Below, in pieces: positions 18,522-27,451 of a stretch of 64,000 nucleotides of DNA. Source of the stretch: CBDEGU01 sp965238045 (GTDB lineage Bacteria; Acidobacteriota; Terriglobia; Bryobacterales; UBA6623). Where the stretch lies: assembly GCA_965238045.1 (NCBI GenBank), contig CBDEGU010000012.1:1922001-1986000 (forward strand), read 5' to 3'. The number at the start of each line of letters is the position of its first letter. The first letter of the stretch is position 1. The position numbers and the translations under genes were made by a program. Below the pieces are notes generated by a model. It ran no database searches. It saw only the letters and a list, made by a program, of their open reading frames with translations, and was not told the origin of the DNA.

Positions 18522-19546
18522 GCCGCACTCTCCCACACCGCTCGCCGCCATCGCTGCAAGGGGGCGTCGGGGGAATGTCCGTCGTCCATCGACTTCAAGT
18601 AGGCGTCGTAGGCGGCCAGCCAGACGATCGAGGCCGCTTCGGCCGGGCGCAACGCGGGCCAGGGTGGATTCGACAAGAAAGCCGCGGCGTAAGACGCGGC
18701 TTTGCGGGGCTTCCAGCGATGGATCAGGGCCGCCGTCTGAAGAACAAAGTAAGCCACATCAACATAGGGGAAGCCCTGAACGCAGCCGTATTCCCAGTCA
18801 ATGGCCGAGACAGCGCCGCCGGGGTGGCGGAGTATGTTCCAGGGGGCGAAGTCCCCGTGGCAAACCGCCAGGGGCCAGTTCCTGCCGGCCAACGGCTCAA
18901 GCCATGGCTCAGCCCTGGCCCCCGCGCGCTCGAGCAGGGCGCGGAGCCAAGGATGCTCCCCGGCGGCCACCGGCTCGGAGTTCGCCAGCGAGCTAAGAAA
19001 TTTCCCCAAACCCTGTTCGGGCGGCAGCTTGCCGCGCAAGGGCCGCCCTTCCAGCGGAGTGATTAGCATAGCCTCCCCGCCCGCCAATGGTGCAAACTGA
19101 AGCGCCCTCGGTCCGGCGCCGGAAGGCAGACGTTGTAAAAGTTGGTATTCTTGCCGCAGCCTTCGGCGCGCGGCTTCGCCGCGGGCAAACTTGACGTAGC
19201 CGCGGACCCTTCCGTTTGTGTCGCGAATCTGGATGATCATTTTTTGCGCCGGGCCGGGCGTGCCCGCCAAAACAACAACCTGGCTTGCTTCGGGAAGCAC
19301 GTCTTTCAAGAAATCCTTGAGAAGCCAGCCGTTGGACTGGGCCGTTCGTACCTTGAGCAGGCCGGAGGCGGCCCGAGCCCTCAGCAGAAGCCGATAGCCG
19401 CGGGCCAGCGGGCGAAAGGCGGGATAGAGAGAGCTGGCCGCCCAGCGCCGGCGGATAGTTTGCGAGGGCAGGTACAGGCGCGGCTTTCCCCAGCCCGGCA
19501 GCGCCGCCACCGCTGTTCCCTGTGGAAAGAACATCTCCCAATCCAT
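18518..19546 (-). CDS. APH-fold phosphotransferase-like protein
   Basis: A 342-aa protein with an aminoglycoside-phosphotransferase/choline-kinase fold. The clear catalytic stretch is AVCHGDFAPWNILRHPGG (HGD-x4-N) followed by SAIDWEYG (the metal-binding Asp) around residues 233-260. The N-terminal lobe is divergent: IIQIRDTNGRVRGYVKFARG may hold the nucleotide lysine, then a conserved Glu in RLRQEYQLLQRL. Within a polysaccharide operon it more likely phosphorylates a sugar or lipid intermediate, or is a pseudo-kinase, than confers drug resistance. It lies 18 bp after the NT/P-loop kinase gene, so the two kinase-like proteins may act together. Confidence 0.75.
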   Translation of the reverse strand: MDWEMFFPQGTAVAALPGWGKPRLYLPSQTIRRRWAASSLYPAFRPLARGYRLLLRARAASGLLKVRTAQSNGWLLKDFLKDVLPEASQVVVLAGTPGPAQKMIIQIRDTNGRVRGYVKFARGEAARRRLRQEYQLLQRLPSGAGPRALQFAPLAGGEAMLITPLEGRPLRGKLPPEQGLGKFLSSLANSEPVAAGEHPWLRALLERAGARAEPWLEPLAGRNWPLAVCHGDFAPWNILRHPGGAVSAIDWEYGCVQGFPYVDVAYFVLQTAALIHRWKPRKAASYAAAFLSNPPWPALRPAEAASIVWLAAYDAYLKSMDDGHSPDAPLQRWRRAVWESAA

Positions 19547-19564
19547 TCTCAGTCCCCCGGTGAT

Positions 19565-21019
19565 CTAGCCCACTCGGAGCGAAGGGCGCGCCGGGCCATC
19601 CTCTTCGCAATCATCGGCTTGCTTCGCCGCCGGGCTTGCAAGATCGCCCCCGTTCTTGCGAATGAACGCGTCCACAATCAGGTCCTTGACCCGAGCGGCG
19701 ATTTCTTCCGGTCCGGCGTCCACTGAGACCACAGCGTCCACCTCGCCCTCCCGAGCCAATTCCAGCCAGACGTTCATTTGCCGCGCGATCTCTTCCTCCT
19801 CGAGCTCCGCTTTTCGCTGCCGTATTCTTTGTGGCGTGTCCTTCAATAAGATCACTAGGTCAGGTTTGGGAATCAAGCGCCAAAGCAGCCTTGTTCCCCT
19901 TGACGAGCGCAAACCGTACCGAGCCGGATCAACCGCCATGTCCAGCGCGCAGCGGTCGTACACAACCAGTTCTAGAAGAGATGAGGCGCGTCTGTCTTTC
20001 CATGACCCCAAAACGAAATCGAAAAAGTAATAGGCCAGCCGGAGTACGTGAAACCTCCCCGGCCTCCGACGGGGTGGCACCGCAGTGTCAGAGCATTTGA
20101 CCTCTCGACCCAAGAGCCTGGCAAGAGGGGGAAGAAGCCCAGGGCGCCAATGTCGAACCACGCAGTTCGTATATGCCAAATCTCGAATTGCTGTTCTTTT
20201 GACAATTTCAATCACCGTTGATTTCCCAACACCATCCGGCCCAACAACCGCGATTCGAGGTGAGCAGGGAATTCCAACCTGCTGCGCCACTTCATCTCTT
20301 GCCCAAGTCACGCTCGCCGCCACAGACAGGAGTGGTCTGCGTGTAAGTGCTCGCCCTACAATTCGTCGGCGCAGCACCGGTATCAGCGCTGTCAATCGTT
20401 GAATGTCCTTTTCCGCCAGAGAACTAAGAATCTCCGTGGTGAGCTCCTTTCCGACCAATGATGGAAGCTGACCGCGGATCTCGTCTTTCTCCATTGCACT
20501 CAAGAACAACTCATTCGGCCTTTGACGAAATCTTACCGTGTTACCGCCAAGCAATTGCATCAGGATGCGCTTGACGAAACTCGCCCATGGATCAATTCGA
20601 AAAGACCCTCTTGCCGGACCTGCTGGCGACGAGCGCGCGATAATCGCGGGACCCCATTGCAGGGTCCATAAGAGATCAACCTCCAGGGCGAGCAGGACCC
20701 CATCGATACGTTTGAAGCCGAACATCCACCACACCCAAGGCTTCCTATGGATACAGACCGCCCAGCCCAGCTCCTTCCAAACAGAAAGGGCCACACTCTG
20801 CAACCGCTGTAATTGATCGGCCGCAATGATCACGTCGAGGTCTCGACCCAAACCACTGACCGGATATCCTTCCAGCCCGTGAATGATTCCGTACCGCAGA
20901 CCATGTTCCTTCCACGCCCTTGCAATGGCCTCCGCGGTCTCAACGCGCCCCGCGGCCTCCAAGCTCCACGAACTAGGCCCGCAGGTTCCGATTTGCGCGA
21001 CTTCCGGATTATTACTCAT
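19565..21019 (-). CDS. Nucleotidyltransferase-like plus thymidylate-kinase-like P-loop fusion protein
   Basis: A 484-aa protein of unknown role. I chose ATG 21019; before the IS1595 insertion it overlapped the GT2 stop codon. Residues ~25-65 (YGIIHGLEGYPVSGLGRDLDVIIA) look like a minimal nucleotidyltransferase core with G-x-D-x-D. After ~245 comes a P-loop kinase domain: RIAVVGPDGVGKSTVIEIVK (Walker A), LVVYDRCALDMAVDPARYG (DR-x DY-like motif of thymidylate kinases), and PDLVILLKDTPQRIRQRKAEL (lid region). Similar fusions occur in exopolysaccharide loci of several phyla. The substrate is unknown. The IS insertion immediately upstream probably changes its expression. Confidence 0.75.
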   Translation of the reverse strand: MSNNPEVAQIGTCGPSSWSLEAAGRVETAEAIARAWKEHGLRYGIIHGLEGYPVSGLGRDLDVIIAADQLQRLQSVALSVWKELGWAVCIHRKPWVWWMFGFKRIDGVLLALEVDLLWTLQWGPAIIARSSPAGPARGSFRIDPWASFVKRILMQLLGGNTVRFRQRPNELFLSAMEKDEIRGQLPSLVGKELTTEILSSLAEKDIQRLTALIPVLRRRIVGRALTRRPLLSVAASVTWARDEVAQQVGIPCSPRIAVVGPDGVGKSTVIEIVKRTAIRDLAYTNCVVRHWRPGLLPPLARLLGREVKCSDTAVPPRRRPGRFHVLRLAYYFFDFVLGSWKDRRASSLLELVVYDRCALDMAVDPARYGLRSSRGTRLLWRLIPKPDLVILLKDTPQRIRQRKAELEEEEIARQMNVWLELAREGEVDAVVSVDAGPEEIAARVKDLIVDAFIRKNGGDLASPAAKQADDCEEDGPARPSLRVG

Positions 21020-21062
21020 CAGCAACCGCCCAACTAGTCCTTCGATCTCGCCATCTGCGGAG

Positions 21063-22099
21063 GATGGGTATTTACTTGACTCAGGTGACCCCAAGATGTA
21101 GGATCTTGGGCGATGGAAGATTATCCCCGGAATTTGGCCGAGTTCGAGGCGCGTTTCGCTAGCGAGCAGGCCTGTCGGGAGTATCTGTGTCAACTCCGCT
21201 GGCCGGAGGGTTTTCGTTGTCCGCGATGCGGGCATGACAAAACCTGGGCGGTGCGCACGGTGCTGCTGCAGTGTGCAAGCTGCGGGCATCAAGCTTCGGC
21301 GACAGCAGGCACAATCTTTCAAGACACCCGCAAGCCGCTCCAGAGTTGGTTTCGAGCAATGTGGTGGCTCACCAGCCAGAAGAACGGGGCGAGTGCATTG
21401 GGATTGCAGCGGGTGTTGGGCCTGGGCAGCTACAAGACGGCCTGGACTTGGTTGCACAAGCTTCGGCGCGCTATGGTGCGGCCCGGACGTGATCGCCTCA
21501 GCGGGCGCGTTGAGGTTGACGAGACTTACTTAGGAGCCCTGGAGGAGGGCGTGCGGGGCCGCCAAACCGACGCGAAAGCGCTGATTGTAGTAGCGGCCGA
21601 GGAAGATGGCGCCGGCATCGGACGAGTTCGGATGCGCACGATTCCGAACGCCTCTGGGGACAGCTTGATGGCCTTCGTCGGCGAGTCGGTCGAACCCGGC
21701 AGCGTGGTCCACACGGACGGCTGGCTGGGATACGAGCCACTCGAAAGCGACGGCTATCGCCACGAGGTGAGCTACCTGGACGGGCAACCGGCACGAGCCT
21801 CTCAACTGCTCCCCCGCGTGCATCGCGTGGTGTCGTTACTGAAGCGTTGGATACTGGGTACGCATCAAGGAGCCGTCAGCCACGAGCATCTCGACTACTA
21901 CCTCGACGAATTCACCTTCCGCTTCAACCGCCGCAAGTCCAGAAGCCGAGGCAAGCTCTTCTACCGCCTGGTTCAGCAGGCCGTCGCCGTCCAACCGGCG
22001 CCCTACAAGTCGCTGGTCGGAGGCACCGCAACACGCGCTACGGACAACCACAACATGTAGGGGCCATTTCAAAATACCTGAGTCAAGTGAATACCCATC
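21063..22099 (+). mobile_element. IS1595-family insertion sequence (ISXO2-like), 1037 bp
   Basis: Terminal inverted repeats of 24 bp (21063-21086 and 22076-22099) begin GATGGGTATT and differ at one base. An exact 8-bp direct repeat CTGCGGAG flanks it (21055-21062 and 22100-22107), matching the 8-bp duplication known for IS1595 elements. It carries one intact transposase. It inserted at the 3' end of the GT2 gene. Deleting it with one target copy restores a 328-aa GT2 whose TAA stop (21014-21012) overlaps the next gene's ATG (21019). Confidence 0.95.
21113..22060 (+). CDS. IS1595-family transposase (ISXO2-like DDE)
   Basis: A 315-aa transposase. An N-terminal zinc ribbon reads FRCPRCGHDKTW ... 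LQCASCGHQAS (two CxxC pairs, residues ~35-62). The ISXO2-like catalytic domain has VEVDETYLGA (first Asp), VVHTDGWLGYEPL (second Asp) and the KRWILGTHQGAVSHEHLDYY / EFTFRFNRR end typical of the family (DDNK-type variant). The frame is uninterrupted and both inverted repeats are present, so the element may still be mobile. It is transcribed opposite to the polysaccharide operon it interrupts. Confidence 0.95.
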   Translation: MEDYPRNLAEFEARFASEQACREYLCQLRWPEGFRCPRCGHDKTWAVRTVLLQCASCGHQASATAGTIFQDTRKPLQSWFRAMWWLTSQKNGASALGLQRVLGLGSYKTAWTWLHKLRRAMVRPGRDRLSGRVEVDETYLGALEEGVRGRQTDAKALIVVAAEEDGAGIGRVRMRTIPNASGDSLMAFVGESVEPGSVVHTDGWLGYEPLESDGYRHEVSYLDGQPARASQLLPRVHRVVSLLKRWILGTHQGAVSHEHLDYYLDEFTFRFNRRKSRSRGKLFYRLVQQAVAVQPAPYKSLVGGTATRATDNHNM

Positions 22100-23043
22100 C
22101 TGCGGAGTTTGAAGCAAAGTAGCTTACCGAATAGTTGCCTCAACGAATACGACGGTTGCAATAGGCAAGCGTTAACAAAGGACAATACCGCGCTCATGTA
22201 CCGCCCTGAGGCATATTGCTGTGCGGCTGCCTTATAGCACACCTTTGCGGCATCCTTCTTTCTTCTGTTCCAGCGGCGCCACAACGGCTGGTTGGCCTCA
22301 ATGTGAAGGAATTCCTGGTACGATGGCTCAGGGATTCCCTGCCGCCGAGAGGCAGCGCACTGTTTGACCCACCTAAGTTGGCGCCTAGCGAAAACCGCGT
22401 TAGCTATGGACACCGACCGCGAATGAATTCTATATTTGAGAAGATATTCTTGCTGCACTAGTAGCAAGTGCCCCTCTTCCGCGATACGGGTCCACAAATC
22501 GATATCGTCGGCTGGCCAGAATTGCGGGCGGTAGCCCCCAATCTCAAGGACGACATCCCTTCGCATAATCACTGCGGGATGATGAAAACCAACCATCTCG
22601 TTGTTCCTCACGTAACGCGCGAGATCCGCTGCAGTCTTCAAATCGCTTACACTGCTTCCCAATAGTCGACCGTCGTCGTCAATGTGGTAGACAAGGGAAC
22701 TCGCCACGGTGACCCCGCAGTTGTCGCGCAGAAACGAGAGTTGTCGTTCGAGCCGATTGGGGATCATTACATCGTCGGCGTCCATGCGGGCTACCCAGCG
22801 CGCCCTCGCCATCGAAAGTCCGGCATTCAGCGAGGCGCCCATCCCCATGTTTGGGTGTGATACGACTCGGATACGAGGATCATTGAGCCCAAACCGCTGC
22901 ATTATCTCGAGGGTCCGATCCGTGGAACCATCATCGATCAGTATCAGTTCGAAGTCCTTATGCGTCTGAGAAAGAACACTCGCGATCGCCTCGGAGATCG
23001 TGTCTTCCGCGTTTAGCGCGGACAAGAGTACGGTAACAAACAT
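22069..23043 (-). CDS. GT2 family glycosyltransferase with C-terminus replaced by IS1595
   Basis: A 324-aa GT-A inverting glycosyltransferase. N-terminus VTVLLSALNAEDTISEAIAS, then ELILIDDGSTDRTLEIM, ARWVARMDADDVMIPNRL (DxD metal site) and WPADDIDLWTRIAEEGHLLL (catalytic Asp region). I chose ATG 23043; a GTG six bases earlier is possible. The last nine residues (MGIHLTQVF) are encoded by the IS end. The original tail, reconstructed across the target duplication, reads WRDRRTSWAVADE and stopped inside the start of the next gene. Only the tail is altered, so activity may survive. Confidence 0.9.
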   Translation of the reverse strand: MFVTVLLSALNAEDTISEAIASVLSQTHKDFELILIDDGSTDRTLEIMQRFGLNDPRIRVVSHPNMGMGASLNAGLSMARARWVARMDADDVMIPNRLERQLSFLRDNCGVTVASSLVYHIDDDGRLLGSSVSDLKTAADLARYVRNNEMVGFHHPAVIMRRDVVLEIGGYRPQFWPADDIDLWTRIAEEGHLLLVQQEYLLKYRIHSRSVSIANAVFARRQLRWVKQCAASRRQGIPEPSYQEFLHIEANQPLWRRWNRRKKDAAKVCYKAAAQQYASGRYMSAVLSFVNACLLQPSYSLRQLFGKLLCFKLRRMGIHLTQVF

Positions 23044-23115
23044 GATCACGTGTGCTTTCTGGTGTTACAACGCCGACCCTGGAACGAAGACGGGATGAGC
23101 CGGTCTAACAGCTCT

Positions 23116-24522
23116 CTAGCCCTCCCGCGAACTCGAGGATAAATCAAAGAAGCGGTTTCCATACTGGGCAGCTTTGTAGAAGCGGTACATCCACACGCCG
23201 GTAACGAGCGCCGAGACAAGCGCCCCGCCCATGGCTCCGGTCAGGCCGAAGGCCCAGGCCAAGGGCAGGCCAACCAGGAAGGCGGCGATGCTGGACCCCA
23301 CATAGCAGGAAAAAATGGAGTCTGGCCGCTCGAGGGCGCGGAGTGCTCCTCCGAGTATGGCGGTCAGGCTTGCCGCGAACGGGAGCAGCCCAACCAGAAG
23401 CAGCGGCCAGCCGGCGTATTCCGTGTATTTCCCGGCGTATAAGAACTGGAGGGCTTGGGAACCCAGCATCCAAAGCAGCCCCAAGTAGAGGGCGCAGCCG
23501 GAAAAAAACAGGGCCAGAGCAACTCTCATCGTGCGGTCCATTTTTTCGGGACCGCCTTGCTGGCGGTCGCGCACCAGCCGCGGCAACAGCAGCATGGCAA
23601 GCGCCGATATGCTGTGCGTTACAGGCATGGCCAGGTTCATCAAGGCCCGCAAGGCCCCGGCTCCTTGCAAGCCAATCCAGGCGGGCAGGACGGCGTAGTA
23701 AATGTTGCCCGGAAACCACATCAGCGCCGCGGTGGCCACCGACCATTGTCCGTACCGCCAATGCTGGCGGCGTACCATGTCTGGCGTTAGACCGCCTTCG
23801 TCCGCGGTCCCCCGCGAGCGCGGGAGCGAGAGCAACAGGGCGGCGGCGGCCAGGCTGGCGCACGCGATGCCCAGGAAGGCAGTCCATGGCGAGAGGCGTC
23901 CGCTCGCTTGCAGAAGACAGGTGCAGGCTAAGACCCCCGCGCAATAGGTCGCCGAGCCGAGGACGGCCCAACCGGGCTGGGAGGTGACATAGAAAACCTT
24001 TCGCAGCAACCACAGCAGCAGAATAAAGCCGGCGGCGAGAGCCAGCCCGAGAAAGGCGCGCTCGACGCTGGGCGAATAGAGCCGGCCCAAGAGCAAAGCC
24101 ACGCCCGCCAGAACCAGGGAAGCCGGGACCATCAGCACAGCGTGACCGCGAAGCAGGATGCCCAGGTAGCGGTCGAATTTTCCGGCATATCTTCCCGCCC
24201 CGAAAACCATCATGGGTTCTGTCAAGATTGCCGTATGGAACGCCGCAAACAGCAAGAAAATGGAGTAGGCGAGCGCGAACGCACCGTAGTCTTCCGGCGT
24301 CAGCCAGCGCGCCAGCAGGATGTTGGCGACAAAGTTCGCTCCGGCGAAAAGACCCTGGTCAAGGATGGCCAGCCCGCCTTTGGCGGCCCAGCGCACCCTC
24401 TGCCGGACCCCGGAAACATCGCTGGCTTTCGCCCAATCACCATCCCTGTCATCGCGCCGGTGTTGCGTCGTTGCTGTGTGTTCCGCGTCAACCGCGCGTG
24501 CTGGTCCGGCCGCGTGGAACAT
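23116..24522 (-). CDS. Oligosaccharide flippase family protein (Wzx type)
   Basis: A 468-aa polytopic membrane protein of the MOP/polysaccharide-transporter superfamily, expected to flip the undecaprenyl-linked repeat unit. After a hydrophilic N-terminus it shows the characteristic GGLAILDQGLFAGANFVANILLARWLTPEDYGAFALAY (Wzx entry, quoted in two overlapping parts: GGLAILDQGLFAGANFVANI and LLARWLTPEDYGAFALAY), then about eleven further hydrophobic spans. ATG 24522 overlaps the methyltransferase stop as TAATG, supporting this start, although the first ~40 residues are unlike the family. Confidence 0.9.
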   Translation of the reverse strand: MFHAAGPARAVDAEHTATTQHRRDDRDGDWAKASDVSGVRQRVRWAAKGGLAILDQGLFAGANFVANILLARWLTPEDYGAFALAYSIFLLFAAFHTAILTEPMMVFGAGRYAGKFDRYLGILLRGHAVLMVPASLVLAGVALLLGRLYSPSVERAFLGLALAAGFILLLWLLRKVFYVTSQPGWAVLGSATYCAGVLACTCLLQASGRLSPWTAFLGIACASLAAAALLLSLPRSRGTADEGGLTPDMVRRQHWRYGQWSVATAALMWFPGNIYYAVLPAWIGLQGAGALRALMNLAMPVTHSISALAMLLLPRLVRDRQQGGPEKMDRTMRVALALFFSGCALYLGLLWMLGSQALQFLYAGKYTEYAGWPLLLVGLLPFAASLTAILGGALRALERPDSIFSCYVGSSIAAFLVGLPLAWAFGLTGAMGGALVSALVTGVWMYRFYKAAQYGNRFFDLSSSSREG

Positions 24523-25358
24523 TACCTCGTCCCGCCGGCGGCGGAGTCACTAGCGCTATTGGGAGCAACATCGCGGATTGAGCGCACGAGACCATGCGGA
24601 GACACATGGGTTAGCTTCTCAGCCTTCGCCAGGATCATTCCGAAGCGGCTGGGCCAAGTCTGTCTGACCTTGTAGTAAGACCGGCGGAGCAGCCGCCGGA
24701 ATGGGGACAAGAATTCCAGCTTCCAAGCGGAGGGCTGGAGGACTGGGCGGCTCAGGTGGGTGAGCCTCAGGCCGGCTTGGGCTAGAAGCGATTTAATTTG
24801 GCGCACACTGAAGCTTGTTTCCACCGATCCCCGAAAGTAGTCCCGAATCTCGGAAATACGACGCCAGGGGTCGTATGCGTACGGTTCGTATAGGATGACC
24901 TGCCCGCGCTTGCTCAGGACCCGGCTCACTTCGCCAAGCGACTGGGCAGGATCAGGCATGTGATGCAAGGACTCGTTGAAAACGGCGCAGGGGACCGACT
25001 CATCTAGGAATGGAAGGTGCTGGCCGTCACACACCACATATGCGGGTGAGGAGCGGCCGAACCGTTGGCATCGCTCTTTGGATATCGAAAGAGCCACGGC
25101 GTTGATATCCGTGGCAATGACCGAAAAACCTCGCGAGACCAGGTACTCGCACTCCCCGGCGGTATTGGAGCCAACATCGAGAATCCACCCCGTGTCACAG
25201 TCGAGCAGAGCATGCAACTGCTCGACCTTGGCCCGATATCCGTCGTCTGTCGCTATTTTCCGAAGGACGTCCGCACCCAAGTATTTGGTTCGTTGGGCGC
25301 CGATCTGACGCTCCTGAAACCTTTGTTCCTCCGCGGTTGTGCGTACCAACAATTTCAT
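24522..25358 (-). CDS. Class I SAM-dependent methyltransferase
   Basis: A 278-aa methyltransferase. Motif I is WILDVGSNTAGECEYLVSRG (residues ~57-76), followed by VIATDINAVAL (acidic loop), CAVFNESLHHMPDPAQSLGE and LSKRGQVILYEPYAYDPW. I chose ATG 25358, because GGAG lies ten bases upstream; GTG 25367 is an alternative. It probably modifies a sugar or lipid-linked intermediate of the exopolysaccharide. It is coupled to the flippase gene by a 1-bp overlap. Confidence 0.88.
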   Translation of the reverse strand: MKLLVRTTAEEQRFQERQIGAQRTKYLGADVLRKIATDDGYRAKVEQLHALLDCDTGWILDVGSNTAGECEYLVSRGFSVIATDINAVALSISKERCQRFGRSSPAYVVCDGQHLPFLDESVPCAVFNESLHHMPDPAQSLGEVSRVLSKRGQVILYEPYAYDPWRRISEIRDYFRGSVETSFSVRQIKSLLAQAGLRLTHLSRPVLQPSAWKLEFLSPFRRLLRRSYYKVRQTWPSRFGMILAKAEKLTHVSPHGLVRSIRDVAPNSASDSAAGGTR

Positions 25359-25416
25359 GACCGGCACGCTCCGCTTTGGCGCTGGTTGCCTTGTTGCATG
25401 AGTGGTCCGCCCATCC

Positions 25417-26952
25417 TCAATACGCCCCCCGCGCGGTCAATACCGCCGGCGGGGTTTCTAATAGAATTCGCAGGTCCAGGCGCAGGGACCAGTTCTGGAC
25501 GTAGTAGAGATCGTGTTCGATCCATTTTTCGAAGGGCAGCTCGCCGCGACCGCTCACCTGCCATAGGCCGGTGATGCCGGGCAACATACGCGAGCGCTGT
25601 TCCGCCCAGACGGCGAACCGGCGGCTTTGGCCGTCGGGATCGAGGTCCCCGGCCGGCAGCGGGCGGGGTCCCACCAGGCTCATCTGGCCCCGCAGGACGT
25701 TAATCAGCTGGGGCAGCTCATCCAGACTGTAGCGGCGTATGAAGCCTCCGATGGGGGTCACCCGGGGGTCGTTGCGGACCTTGAAGACATGGCCGCCGAG
25801 CTGGTTCTGAGTGGCCACCAGCCGCCGGCCGTTGTGGCCTTCGGCCATCGAGCGGAACTTGAGACAGGTGAAGTGCCGGCCCCCCTTGCCGACCCGGGGC
25901 GCGATGTAAAACACCGGTCCTTTGGAGGTCAGTTTTATCGCGGCGGCCAGCAGCACCAGCAGCGGGCTCAACACGAGCAGCAGCAGGGCGGAGGCGGCCA
26001 GATCGAAGGCGCGCTTGCCGATCTGCTGGCCGCGAGTGAAAGCGACCGGCTTCAACTCGAGCAACTGAAGGCCGTATCGTTCGGTCAGATGCAGCCGGAC
26101 GTCGCCGTCGAGCGCGGTCAGAGCGCGGCTGGCGGTGACCCGCATGCGCTTGGAGATACGCGCGCATTCGTCCATCTCGGGCTGCGAGAGCTGACGGTCC
26201 ACGATGATGAGCCGGTCGAGCGCATGGCGGTTGATCAGCGCGCCGAGTCCGTCGACTTGGCCGAGAACAGGCACGGGATTGCCCAACCCTTCGCTCGAAG
26301 CGCCGGCCGGTAGGATGACGCCGGCGACCGCGATCGCGGCGCCTCCGCTCTCGCGCAGATGGTGGACCATCCGGCTCGCCGCCGCGCCCGCGCCCACGAC
26401 CGCCACTCGTTCCGGCGAGGGCCACTGTCTCTCCAGCGGGACGGTCGCCAGCAGGGCCGCATAGCGGGACCCGGTCATCATCACAAAGCTGATGGGGGCG
26501 AACAGCAGCACGAACGACCGCGAAAGGTTGGCTCCGACCTCGCGCGAGAAAAACGTCACGACGATGGTCAGCGCCGCGGCGATCATGGCCGATTCAGCCA
26601 CTCCGCGCAGGACGGCCGTCACCGTCGAAAAGCTCCCGGACCGGTAGATCCCCTGGTAGAGGGCCACAAGGGTCCACAGGGCCAGCATCGCGTAAAGCGG
26701 CGGGGCCAGACTGGACAACTCGGCGGGCGTGAACTGGGCCGGCATCAGCGGGTTCATCGCCAGGCGCAGCGCCAAGGTGGCGTACCAGGCGGCGCTCAGC
26801 GCAAGCAGGTCCAGAGCGAACTGCAGCAGTCGATAGCGCCTGCGATGGAACACGTTCGCCAGGGCGGAACCGCTTCCGCCAACTCTGGCCGTGTGGGCGG
26901 GCCGGTATGTTCCCGATGGAGCGTTTATAGGTTGAATGTCAGCTAGCGGCAT
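25417..26952 (-). CDS. Exopolysaccharide polyprenyl glycosylphosphotransferase (WcaJ-like initiating transferase)
   Basis: Starts polymer synthesis by transferring a sugar-phosphate to undecaprenyl phosphate. An N-terminal block has four membrane spans (for example LLQFALDLLALSAAWYATLA, MLALWTLVALYQGIYRS), followed by a CoA-binding-like Rossmann region (VAVVGAGAAASRMVHHLRES). The C-terminal catalytic domain is RAFDLAASALLLLVLSPLL (re-entrant helix), LKFRSMAEG, RVTPIGGFIRRYSLDELPQL, SLVGPRPLPAG and LPGITGLWQVSGRGEL. I chose ATG 26952; an upstream ATG at 27021 extends it by 23 residues, and neither has a clear ribosome site. 511 aa. Confidence 0.92.
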   Translation of the reverse strand: MPLADIQPINAPSGTYRPAHTARVGGSGSALANVFHRRRYRLLQFALDLLALSAAWYATLALRLAMNPLMPAQFTPAELSSLAPPLYAMLALWTLVALYQGIYRSGSFSTVTAVLRGVAESAMIAAALTIVVTFFSREVGANLSRSFVLLFAPISFVMMTGSRYAALLATVPLERQWPSPERVAVVGAGAAASRMVHHLRESGGAAIAVAGVILPAGASSEGLGNPVPVLGQVDGLGALINRHALDRLIIVDRQLSQPEMDECARISKRMRVTASRALTALDGDVRLHLTERYGLQLLELKPVAFTRGQQIGKRAFDLAASALLLLVLSPLLVLLAAAIKLTSKGPVFYIAPRVGKGGRHFTCLKFRSMAEGHNGRRLVATQNQLGGHVFKVRNDPRVTPIGGFIRRYSLDELPQLINVLRGQMSLVGPRPLPAGDLDPDGQSRRFAVWAEQRSRMLPGITGLWQVSGRGELPFEKWIEHDLYYVQNWSLRLDLRILLETPPAVLTARGAY

Positions 26953-27451
26953 GGGGGGTCTGTGGGTAAATGGGCTGGGCGAATGGGGACAGTCAGCGGC
27001 TTTCACGTCCGTTGGAATCATCAGGTTGCAGGTTGCCCGGTGGCGGCCCCGGGGGGATTTAGCGAATGCGCTCCGTTGGCGGAACAGGGTTGCGGAACGG
27101 GAGGTTCAGGAAGGCCTTGCCGCTCACGATGGCCGGGGAGAGGTTGGTCCCCGCGGGCGCCTCTAGCGGAAGACTCGCGTGGATCTGACAGAGGCCGGCG
27201 CATCCCGGGATTCCGCCGCCGAAACCCTTTTAGGCCACAACCTGCTTGCACCAGAGCAGAACGCGGGAATGAGCGATGACGGCCAGATCACCATCCGCTC
27301 ACCTGGGCCTGCCCGGCGCTCGATGCTCACCAAAGCGCCGCCGTCGTGGCGCCGGCGAGGCCGAAAGGAGCCTGCCTGTGGACCTGGGCGCCGGACGTAA
27401 AGAGCCGCCTCATACCCTCTCGCAAAAGCTTTGGCGCTTAGCTCCCCACAT
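26953..27451. other. Intergenic gap inside the polysaccharide locus
   Basis: About 500 bp between the Wzc-like gene and the priming transferase, the largest gap in an otherwise tight gene row. No supported ORF, RNA or hairpin terminator seen. It may hold an internal promoter or leader. Confidence 0.4.

Noticed and set aside
18518..19546. Aminoglycoside resistance phosphotransferase
   Set aside because: Shares only the HGD/D catalytic core; N-terminal lobe and operon context point to glycan metabolism.
21019..21457. N-terminal extension of the nucleotidyltransferase/kinase gene upstream of ATG 21019
   Set aside because: The extra frame runs into the IS1595 element and across its end; the reconstructed pre-insertion sequence places the start at 21019.
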